From contig JADGRR010000095.1 in the NCBI GenBank assembly GCA_017880745.1, positions 1-8,895 of the forward strand: a DNA stretch of 8,895 nt, written 5' to 3'. The stretch is from Burkholderiales bacterium (GTDB lineage: Bacteria; Pseudomonadota; Gammaproteobacteria; Burkholderiales; SG8-39). Below the pieces are notes generated by a model. It saw nothing but the letters and a program-made list of their open reading frames with translations. It searched no databases and had not been told where the DNA came from. Positions 1-5,694 of this stretch are shown here, piece after piece. Every line of letters begins with the position of its first letter. The stretch's first letter is position 1. Position numbers and translations under genes: made by a program.

Positions 1-2
1 GC

Positions 3-758
3 GGGCCGGCGCCGGGCCGCAACCGCACTTACGGCACCTGGCCCAATCAGGATGACTCGCGCCCGATACCGCCGGCTGGATCGCTGCGGGGCGACCATGC
101 CATCTCCGGCAACTACTCGCCGGAGATCCGGTTCGCGGTCGACGAACGGCATGATTTCATGGACGCCGTCGCCTTCCACCCGGTACGCAAGACCTCGGGC
201 GGCGCATTCGCGGTGAGATGGAAAGCCGTGCCTACGGCGACCGGCTACTTCGCCACGGCGATGGGTCAGGGAGACAGCCAGAACGACATGGTGACCTGGT
301 CCTCGAGCGAAGTGCAGGAAATGGGGCAGATCCTCATGGACTACATCCCGCCCGCCGAAGTCGAGCGCCTGATTCGCGAGAAAGTGGTGATGCCGCCGCA
401 GACCACGGAGTGCACCGTCCCCGCCGGCATGTTCAAGACCGATGCGGCGATGTTCAATTTCATCGCCTACGGCAACGAACTGAACCTGGTGCATCCGCCG
501 CGGCCTAAGGATCCGAAACAAACCTGGGTACAGGAGTGGGCGGTGAAACTGCGGCTCAAGTCCACCGCGATGACCATGCTCGCCGAGCACGAAGGCGGCG
601 GGCGGAGATCGAGGTCGAGCGCGCCTCAGCGCGGGTCTGAAGCGCCCGCGCAGCAGTCGGATACCCCACCTGCACAGGCGGACAAGCCGCAAGCGCCCTC
701 TCCCGCCGATGCGGTGCAGGAAGGCGTGAAGGCGCTGCGCGGGATCTTTGGCCGCTAA
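3..758 (+). CDS. Conserved protein of unknown function, 5' end outside window
   Basis: The reading frame is open from the left edge to a TAA at 756-758, giving 251 visible residues, so the true start lies upstream; the ATG at 159 is internal because coding-like sequence (TYGTWPNQDDSR, then GDHAISGNYSPEIRF) precedes it. Visible residues 70-85 (FAVRWKAVPTATGYFA) look like the B-C strand region of a fibronectin-III-like beta sandwich. A WSSSEVQEMG stretch and an LIREKVVMPPQTTECTVP stretch follow, with the only visible cysteine in the latter. From about residue 199 the protein becomes a Pro/Ala/Gln-rich linker and ends in a short amphipathic helix finishing KALRGIFGR. No catalytic motif or membrane segment is visible. 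The layout reminds me of an uncharacterised family in beta/gammaproteobacteria, but that is recall only. It converges on the ThDP enzyme gene. The gene is real; its function is unknown and could be an extracytoplasmic binding protein. Confidence 0.85.
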   Translation, partial: GPAPGRNRTYGTWPNQDDSRPIPPAGSLRGDHAISGNYSPEIRFAVDERHDFMDAVAFHPVRKTSGGAFAVRWKAVPTATGYFATAMGQGDSQNDMVTWSSSEVQEMGQILMDYIPPAEVERLIREKVVMPPQTTECTVPAGMFKTDAAMFNFIAYGNELNLVHPPRPKDPKQTWVQEWAVKLRLKSTAMTMLAEHEGGGRRSRSSAPQRGSEAPAQQSDTPPAQADKPQAPSPADAVQEGVKALRGIFGR

Positions 759-807
759 CTGCTGCTTCGAACACGACCGGACACCTTCCTGCGCGCGCCC
801 CCGAGTC

Positions 808-839
808 GGGGCCAGTTGCAGCAAATCTGAAACTGCCCC
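808..839. terminator. Hairpin between convergent genes, possible bidirectional terminator
   Basis: GGGGCCAGTT (808-817) pairs with AACTGCCCC (831-839) as nine base pairs with one bulged C, around a 13-base loop. It sits 49 bases after the plus-strand stop and five bases after the minus-strand stop, where a terminator or 3'-end stabilising structure would be expected. Neither strand has a T-tract after the stem, so it does not meet the intrinsic-terminator pattern. A competing smaller hairpin, GCCCC/GGGGC at 797-812, shares the left arm. Role is inferred from position. Confidence 0.35.
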
Positions 840-849
840 TAGGCCTAGG
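838..849. repeat. 12-bp perfect palindrome, CCTAGG twice in tandem
   Basis: CCTAGGCCTAGG reads the same on both strands and contains the TAG stop of the minus-strand ThDP enzyme gene (845-847). It touches the hairpin at 808-839. The hexamer contains the CTAG tetranucleotide, which is usually rare in proteobacterial genomes, so two adjacent copies stand out. No function is assigned. Confidence 0.5.
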
Positions 850-2482
850 AGCGCCGCTCCGGCAGCGTCACCGCGAGGCTCGCCTTGACTTCGATGAAAT
901 AGGGGCTGCCGTCAGCGGCGAGACCGCTTTCGATCGCGCCTGCCACTTCGTCGAGTCGGACGACCCGTTGCGCGCGCATGCCGAAGGCGCGCGCGATCTG
1001 CTCGAAATCCGGATTGAACAGGCTGGTGCCGAGGATGCGCCCCGGGTAGTGCAATTCCTGCTGGATGCGAATCGAGGCGTAGCTGGCGTTGTTCGCGAGA
1101 ATGAACAGGATCGGAAGCCGGCGCTCGACCGCGGCAATCATCTCGTTGCCGGTCATCATGAATCCGCCGTCGCCCACCATGCAGATCACCTGCCGTCCGG
1201 GAAAACGCAGTTGCGACGCGATTGCAGCTGGCGTGCCATAGCCCATGGTGCCGGACAGCGGCGACATCAGCCGCTGCGGCGGCACGAAGCCGAAATGCCG
1301 GTAGACCGGAGCCGCGAACGTTCCTGCGTCGAGGCACACAATCGCGTCGGCGCTCGCCTGCTCGCGCACGGCCTTGACCACCTGCGCGAAATCGATGCCG
1401 TCCTCGGCATGGCGTTGCGGCCAAGCGGCATGGGCTTCGAAGATTTCCTTGAGCCGCCGGACCCAGGCGGCGCGCGCCGGCGGCACGTCCGGCCTGCTGC
1501 CAGGAGTAAGCGCGCGCGCGAGTTCGATCGCATCGCACACCAAACCGAAGTCCGGCGCGAAATGAAGTCCGACCATGTGATCGTCGGGATAGGCATGCAC
1601 GAAGGTCTGCGCCGGCCGCGGCAGGTCGGGAAAGCTGTATCCCTGGCTGGTAATGTCGCCAAAGCGGGTGCCTAGGGCGAGGATCAGGTCGCTTTGGCGG
1701 AAGGCATCGATCTGGGCTTGCGGGTTCGCCAGCCCGAGCTCGCCCACATAGAGCGGGTGCCGGTTGGAGAACAGGTCGTGGCGCCGGAACGACAATGCGA
1801 TCGGGATATGCCACGCCTCGGCCAGGGCGCAGAGCGCCTCGCGCCCCCCGGGCGCCTCGAATCCGCCGCCCGCGACGATCAAGGGCCGCTCGGCCGCCTC
1901 AACCTGGCGCAGCAGTCGGCGCAGGGTCTGATCGTCCGGTATGGCGCCCGCGTGTCCGTGCGCGATCCATCGCGGCTGCACCACTTGTTGCTGCTGCACA
2001 TCCTCCGGTACCACCAGCACCACCGGTCCCGGCGTGCCCGAGGTCGCAACGCGGATCGCCTTGAAGGCGGCTTCGGCAAGCTGGCGCGGGTCGGTGACTT
2101 CGAACACCCATTTCGCGATCGTGCCATACATGCGCTGATAGTCGATCTCCTGGAACGCCTCGCGGCGCAGATCCGCCCGCGGCACCTGCCCCACTATCAG
2201 GATCATGGGCACCGCGTCCTGCTGCGCCGTGTGCACGGCGATCGACACATTGGTCGCCCCCGGGCCCCGGCTCACCAGGACAATCCCGGGCCGCCCGGTG
2301 AGCCTGCCGTCGGCCACAGCCATGAATCCCGCGCCGGACTCGTGGCGGCAAGTCACCGTGTCGATGCCGGGGAAGTCGTAGAGCGCATCCAGAATGCCGA
2401 GGTAGCTCTCGCCCGGGACCAGGAACACGCGATCGATTCCATGGGCCTGAAAAAGGGATAGCAGCGCGTGAGAAGAGTTCAT
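845..2482 (-). CDS. Thiamine-diphosphate-dependent enzyme, acetolactate synthase superfamily
   Basis: 545 residues, the usual length for the large-subunit-like members of this superfamily. The N-terminal pyrimidine-binding domain (about 1-165) has VPGESYLGILDAL at 22-34 and the activating glutamate E48 in RHESGAGF. The central domain (about 185-325) has an LGTRFGD segment at 270-276. The C-terminal diphosphate-binding domain (about 365-540) carries the metal/ThDP motif GDGG at 437-440 ending in NN at 464-465. It is therefore expected to be a cytosolic carboligase or decarboxylase acting on a 2-oxo acid. True acetolactate synthase of branched-chain amino acid synthesis is possible, but the PGE in place of the usual PGG and the absence of a small regulatory subunit gene nearby argue for a different, unassigned substrate. 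The ATG at 2480-2482 matches the family's N-terminus; its Shine-Dalgarno is poor (AAGG only two bases upstream), which fits translational coupling or another initiation mode. It ends in TAG, 86 bp from a convergent gene. Confidence 0.93.
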   Translation of the reverse strand: MNSSHALLSLFQAHGIDRVFLVPGESYLGILDALYDFPGIDTVTCRHESGAGFMAVADGRLTGRPGIVLVSRGPGATNVSIAVHTAQQDAVPMILIVGQVPRADLRREAFQEIDYQRMYGTIAKWVFEVTDPRQLAEAAFKAIRVATSGTPGPVVLVVPEDVQQQQVVQPRWIAHGHAGAIPDDQTLRRLLRQVEAAERPLIVAGGGFEAPGGREALCALAEAWHIPIALSFRRHDLFSNRHPLYVGELGLANPQAQIDAFRQSDLILALGTRFGDITSQGYSFPDLPRPAQTFVHAYPDDHMVGLHFAPDFGLVCDAIELARALTPGSRPDVPPARAAWVRRLKEIFEAHAAWPQRHAEDGIDFAQVVKAVREQASADAIVCLDAGTFAAPVYRHFGFVPPQRLMSPLSGTMGYGTPAAIASQLRFPGRQVICMVGDGGFMMTGNEMIAAVERRLPILFILANNASYASIRIQQELHYPGRILGTSLFNPDFEQIARAFGMRAQRVVRLDEVAGAIESGLAADGSPYFIEVKASLAVTLPERRS

Positions 2483-2550
2483 GGCCTTGATGCACTGGTC
2501 GAGAAGCGGGAACCGGCGCAGCCCAGCTGCTGCGATTTTTTGTTTTTCAT
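2479..2550 (-). CDS. Possible 23-residue leader ORF upstream of the ThDP enzyme gene
   Basis: An ATG at 2548-2550 opens a 23-codon frame (MKNKKSQQLGCAGSRFSTSA, then SRP) whose TGA overlaps the ThDP enzyme's ATG as ATGA. That four-base overlap is the usual sign of translational coupling and would offset the weak ribosome site of the downstream gene. Against it: no clear Shine-Dalgarno precedes it, the peptide is too short for coding statistics, and its lysine-rich start is simply the reverse strand of the T-tract of a terminator-like structure. It contains only one branched-chain residue, so it is not a classical ilv attenuation peptide. Confidence 0.22.
   Translation of the reverse strand: MKNKKSQQLGCAGSRFSTSASRP
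2517..2547 (+). terminator. Intrinsic-terminator-like hairpin with T-tract, plus strand
   Basis: CGCAGC (2517-2522), six-base loop CCAGCT, GCTGCG (2529-2534), then A and TTTTTTGTTTTT (2536-2547). Stem, loop and T-tract have the order of a Rho-independent terminator only when read on the plus strand. Yet both neighbouring genes are on the minus strand, so the transcript it would stop runs antisense to the ThDP enzyme gene. The stem is short (6 bp), and the T-tract might instead be an AT-rich leader on the minus strand. Confidence 0.4.
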
Positions 2551-2573
2551 GAATGTTAATGTACCAGCTATCA

Positions 2574-2598
2574 CGGTAGCGCGAGAACAGAGCTACCG
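2574..2598. repeat. 7-bp inverted repeat just after the second permease stop
   Basis: CGGTAGC (2574-2580) and GCTACCG (2592-2598) form a stem around an 11-base loop, one base downstream of the permease's TAG on the minus strand. Position suits a 3'-end structure of the exporter transcript, but there is no T-tract after it on either strand. It could also be an operator for the ThDP gene. The 117-bp interval 2483-2599 that holds it shows no convincing sigma-70 promoter for the ThDP gene. Confidence 0.35.
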
Positions 2599-2599
2599 G

Positions 2600-3799
2600 C
2601 TACTCGCTGCGCAGCGCTTCGAGCGGGTCCAGAAGTGCGGCTCGCCGCGCCGGCAGCACACCGGCGGCCAATCCTACGGCCAGTGCGACCAGTTCCGCCA
2701 GCACCGCGTAGCTCCAGGGCGTATGCACCGGCAGCGCCGGCAGCACCAGGTGCAGTGCGAGCGCGGCTCCCCAGCCGAGCAACAATCCGGCCGTGCCGCC
2801 CAACACCGCCAGCAGCGCCGCTTCCCCCAGAAACAGCAGCAGGATGCCGCGCCGCGTGGACCCGACGGCGCGCAGCAGTCCGATTTCTGAGGTGCGCTCG
2901 GCGACGCCAATCGTGAGAATGGTCAGTATGCCGACGCCGCCGACCACCAGCGAGATGCCGCCGATCGCAGCGACGGCGAAGGTGATCGCGTCCAGCACGG
3001 TGCCGAATACATCCAGCATCTTCTGCTGCGGGGTGACGGTGAAATCCTCCGCGCCGTGGCGCGCGATCAGGACGCGCTTGATGCCCGCCTCCACTTCGGC
3101 CAGCGGCGCGGTCGGCTCGTAGACCACGTGGATCTCCTGCAGACTCTCGCGGTTGAACATTTCGAGCGCCCGTCCGACCGGTATGTAGACGGTATCGTCG
3201 AGATCGAAGCCAAGCACCTGGCCCTTCGCTTGCATCACGCCGACGACGCGATAGCGCTCGCCGCCGGCACGGATGCGGCTGCCCAGGGGATTGTCACCGC
3301 CGAACAGCTCGCGCGCCACCTTGGAGCCGAGGACGACGAAAGCACGCGCGCTGCGCGGATCGTCAGGCGGCAGGAATTCGCCGCTGGCCACGCGCATTTT
3401 CAGCGCGCGCGCAAAGTCGGGGCCCACGCCGTAGAGCGTGACGCGGCGGCTCTTGCCGCTGTGTACGACTTCGGCGTTGCCCTGCACTACGGGGTCGGAC
3501 AACTGCACATAGGGCGCGCGGCGCAGCGCCAGGGCATCGTCGATGCTCAGGGGCCGCACCGTATTCACCGCACCGAGCGAAGCGCCGTGAGTCTGGACGC
3601 GTCCCGGGGTGACGCTGATGATGTTGGTGCCGAACTGGGTGAATTCCGCGATGACGAAACGGTGCAGCCCCTCGCCGATGGACGTGAGCAGGATGACCGC
3701 GGCAATGCCGACGGCGATACCGAGCGCAGTAAGCGCCGTGCGCAGCCGCTGCGCCCTGAGGGAAGCGTAGGTGAAACTGACAAAATCGGCGTAACGCAT
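2600..3799 (-). CDS. ABC transporter permease, MacB/FtsX type (second permease)
   Basis: 399 residues with the four-helix MacB/FtsX plan: one helix at about 20-42, a large periplasmic domain at about 43-268, then helices at about 271-299, 318-346 and 362-384. Family marks are the cytoplasmic ERTSEIGLLRAVGSTRRGI (301-319) after helix 2, where the coupling helix contacts the ATPase, and the C-terminal PARRAALLDPLEAL (383-396). The periplasmic domain has ELFGGDNPLGSRIR and a YRVVGVM strand typical of the MacB periplasmic core. No ATPase domain is fused. Together with the preceding permease, from which it is clearly diverged, it probably forms the heterodimeric membrane part of one exporter driven by the ATPase at 5020-5694. 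The ATG lies nine bases after the preceding stop; AAGAG just upstream is a modest ribosome site. Substrate unknown. The gene ends in TAG beside an inverted repeat, likely the end of the exporter operon. Confidence 0.95.
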   Translation of the reverse strand: MRYADFVSFTYASLRAQRLRTALTALGIAVGIAAVILLTSIGEGLHRFVIAEFTQFGTNIISVTPGRVQTHGASLGAVNTVRPLSIDDALALRRAPYVQLSDPVVQGNAEVVHSGKSRRVTLYGVGPDFARALKMRVASGEFLPPDDPRSARAFVVLGSKVARELFGGDNPLGSRIRAGGERYRVVGVMQAKGQVLGFDLDDTVYIPVGRALEMFNRESLQEIHVVYEPTAPLAEVEAGIKRVLIARHGAEDFTVTPQQKMLDVFGTVLDAITFAVAAIGGISLVVGGVGILTILTIGVAERTSEIGLLRAVGSTRRGILLLFLGEAALLAVLGGTAGLLLGWGAALALHLVLPALPVHTPWSYAVLAELVALAVGLAAGVLPARRAALLDPLEALRSE

Positions 3800-3808
3800 C
3801 TAGAGCTC

Positions 3809-5017
3809 TTATCTGCGCGACAAAGCTTGCACCGGATCGAGCATGGCCGCGCGCCGTGCCGGCGCCACCGTAAACAGCACCGCCGTGATCAGCGCGGTCG
3901 CGGGCGCCGCCACCAGCGCCCACCACGGCGCCTGGAACGGAATCGCCGGATACACCTGGGAGACGATGCTGCGGCCGAGCTCACCCACTGCGAGGCCGGC
4001 CGCGGCGCCGCCCGAGGCGAGCAGCAGCGCCTCGGTGAAAAACAGCAACCGAATCTGCTGCCCTGTTGCGCCGAGCGCCTTGAGCAGGCCGATCTCGCGC
4101 CGTCGCTGCGTCACCGCGATCAGCATCACGTTCATGATCAGGATCCCGGCCACCGCGAGGCTGATGGCGGCGATGCTCGCCACGGTCAGGGTCAGCGCGT
4201 TCAGGATGCGGTCGAACGTGGCCAGCACGGCGTCCTGGGTGATCACGGTGACATCGCGTTCTCCTTCATGGCGCAGCCGGATGATCTCCTCGACATCGGC
4301 CTTCGCATCCGGGATCTGTTCCCGGCTCTTGGCCTCGACCAGGACGCGGAACAGCGCTTCGGTATTGAACAGCGCCTGGGCCGCAGCCAGCGGCACGATC
4401 ACGATTTCGTCGGTATTCGATCCGAGCGATTCGCCCTGCGTCGCCATGATGCCGATCACGCGAAAACGGCGGTCGCCGACGCGCACCCATTCCCCCAAAG
4501 CCGGGCGGGACCCGAACAGTTCGCTCGCGACCTTGGCGCCGATCACGCAAACGGGCTGGCTGTGGCGCGGATCGCCTTCCGGCAGGAACCGGCCCTGCGC
4601 CATTTCCATGTGCCGGATATCCATCAGCTCCGCCGTAGATCCCAGCACCGGCGTTTCGCGGCTGCGCGCCCCGGAGCGCACGTCGCCGGCGCCGATGACC
4701 AGAGGGGCAAAGCGCCGAACCGCATGGCTGCGTTTAAGCGCGAGCGCGTCGTCGAGCGTCAAATCGCGCGGCGTCTTGCCCACCAGCACCCCGGGCAGGG
4801 CGCCGGCCGTATCGCTGCGGCCGGGCAGGACGATGATCAGGTTGCTGCCGAGCGAGCCGAACTGGTTCGCCACATACAGCCGCGCCCCTTCTCCGAGCGC
4901 GGTCACCACCACCACGGCGGCAACGCCGATGCCCATGGCGAGCAGGATCAGGAGCGTGCGCGCCAGCGAGCCGCGCACCACCTGCCAGGCGAAATTGAGC
5001 AAATCGACGACGCGCAC
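3809..5017 (-). CDS. ABC transporter permease, MacB/FtsX type (first permease)
   Basis: 402 residues, starting with GTG at 5015-5017. Predicted helices lie at about 18-40, 274-300, 326-347 and 365-386, with a periplasmic domain between the first two. The cytoplasmic stretch TQRRREIGLLKALGATGQQI (303-322) is the classic MacB motif before helix 3, and PARRAAMLDPVQALS closes the protein. The periplasmic part includes ELFGSRPALGEWVRVGDRRF and FRVIGIM, again MacB-like. MacB/LolC/FtsX proteins do not move substrate through a channel; in MacB they transmit ATPase motions to a periplasmic adaptor (mechanotransmission), and the adaptor here is encoded at 5691-6911. The start is two bases after the ATPase stop, with a good Shine-Dalgarno. 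It is related to but clearly distinct from the second permease, differing in periplasmic loops, which suggests non-identical roles in a heterodimer. Confidence 0.95.
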   Translation of the reverse strand: MRVVDLLNFAWQVVRGSLARTLLILLAMGIGVAAVVVVTALGEGARLYVANQFGSLGSNLIIVLPGRSDTAGALPGVLVGKTPRDLTLDDALALKRSHAVRRFAPLVIGAGDVRSGARSRETPVLGSTAELMDIRHMEMAQGRFLPEGDPRHSQPVCVIGAKVASELFGSRPALGEWVRVGDRRFRVIGIMATQGESLGSNTDEIVIVPLAAAQALFNTEALFRVLVEAKSREQIPDAKADVEEIIRLRHEGERDVTVITQDAVLATFDRILNALTLTVASIAAISLAVAGILIMNVMLIAVTQRRREIGLLKALGATGQQIRLLFFTEALLLASGGAAAGLAVGELGRSIVSQVYPAIPFQAPWWALVAAPATALITAVLFTVAPARRAAMLDPVQALSRR

Positions 5018-5019
5018 GG

Positions 5020-5694
5020 TCAGCCTTTTTCGTCGGAGACGATGGCGCCGTCGAGCATGCGCAGCCGCCGGTGCGAGCGCGCACCGATCTCAGGATCATG
5101 GGTCACAATTACCACGGTTCCACCATTGTGGTGCACGCGCTCGAGCACGCTCAGCACTTCCTGCCCCGTATGCCGGTCGAGGTTGCCGGTGGGCTCGTCA
5201 GCGAGGATCACCGTCGGTCCCATGGCCATCGCACGCGCAATCGCCACCCGCTGGCACTGGCCGCCGGATAGCTGATCGGGACGATGGTTGGCCCGCTCTT
5301 CCAGGCTGTATTCGCCGAGCAGGCGCGCGAGCCTTTGCCGGCGTTCAGCCGGATCGATACCCGCCAGGACCATCGGCAGCTCGATGTTCTGCACCGCAGT
5401 CAGGCGCGGCACCAGGTGGAAAAACTGGAACACGAAGCCGATCTTCTCGCGCCGCACCCGCGCCAGTTCGTCGTCGGTGAGCGCGGTCACGTCGCGCTGG
5501 TCGAGCTCGTAGGTGCCGGCATTGGGGCGGTCGAGCAGGCCAATGATATTGAGCAGCGTCGATTTGCCCGATCCGGAGGGGCCCATGATCGACAGATATT
5601 CGCCCCGCGTGATCGCGAGATTCACCGCGCACAAGGCGTGAACCTCCTCGCCGCCCACCAGGAAAGTGCGCGCTATGCCGGTGAGACGGATCAT
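5020..5694 (-). CDS. ABC transporter ATPase, MacB/LolD family
   Basis: 224 residues, the normal size for a stand-alone ATPase of this family. All nucleotide-binding elements are visible: Walker A GPSGSGKS (38-45), Q-loop Q90 in FVFQFFHLVP, signature LSGGQ (142-146), Walker B VILADE (162-167) with catalytic E167, D-loop GNLD (170-173) and switch histidine H199 in VTHD. The FQFFHLVPRLTAVQNIELP segment is characteristic of the MacB/LolD/FtsE group that powers extracytoplasmic work. A cysteine (C147) follows the signature where glutamine is usual. Its ATG overlaps the adaptor's TGA by four bases (ATGA), and the permease begins two bases after its stop, so adaptor, ATPase and permease are made together. 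It should hydrolyse ATP at the inner face of the cytoplasmic membrane. The cargo cannot be read from the sequence. Confidence 0.97.
   Translation of the reverse strand: MIRLTGIARTFLVGGEEVHALCAVNLAITRGEYLSIMGPSGSGKSTLLNIIGLLDRPNAGTYELDQRDVTALTDDELARVRREKIGFVFQFFHLVPRLTAVQNIELPMVLAGIDPAERRQRLARLLGEYSLEERANHRPDQLSGGQCQRVAIARAMAMGPTVILADEPTGNLDRHTGQEVLSVLERVHHNGGTVVIVTHDPEIGARSHRRLRMLDGAIVSDEKG
5024..5030 (-). promoter_or_regulatory. Ribosome binding site of the first permease
   Basis: On the minus strand AAAAAGG stands six bases before GTG at 5015-5017. It lies inside the last codons of the ATPase gene. Its spacing is the reason for accepting the GTG start rather than a downstream codon. Confidence 0.6.

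Noticed and set aside
159..758. ATG at 159 as the start of the left-end gene
   Set aside because: The same frame is open and coding-like back to the left edge, so the start lies outside the window.
968..2461. Plus-strand open frames (968-1675 and 1694-2461) opposite the ThDP enzyme
   Set aside because: Composition is typical of antisense frames and no ribosome site or motif supports them. The antisense RNA suggested elsewhere does not require a protein.
2535..2550. A-rich stretch ATGAAAAACAAAAAAT as a programmed frameshift site
   Set aside because: In the leader frame the heptamer is G AAA AAC, which lacks the X XXY YYZ identity, and a shift would not join any sensible protein.
2479..2550. 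Branched-chain amino acid attenuator ahead of an acetolactate-synthase-like gene
   Set aside because: The short peptide contains a single leucine and no valine or isoleucine run, and the hairpin's T-tract is on the opposite strand.
2605..2616. 12-bp palindrome CGCTGCGCAGCG
   Set aside because: It falls inside the last codons of the second permease (Glu-Ala-Leu-Arg-Ser-Glu) and is explained by codon use.
3056..5275. Plus-strand open frame of 739 codons opposite the two permeases and part of the ATPase
   Set aside because: The minus strand here encodes three proteins with complete family motifs. The antisense translation is rich in His, Arg, Gln and Asp without domains, as expected from the complement of G+C-rich coding DNA.
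3843..5480. A second plus-strand open frame of 545 codons over the same region
   Set aside because: Ser/Arg/Ala-rich composition with no motif; it overlaps both the exporter genes and the other antisense frame.
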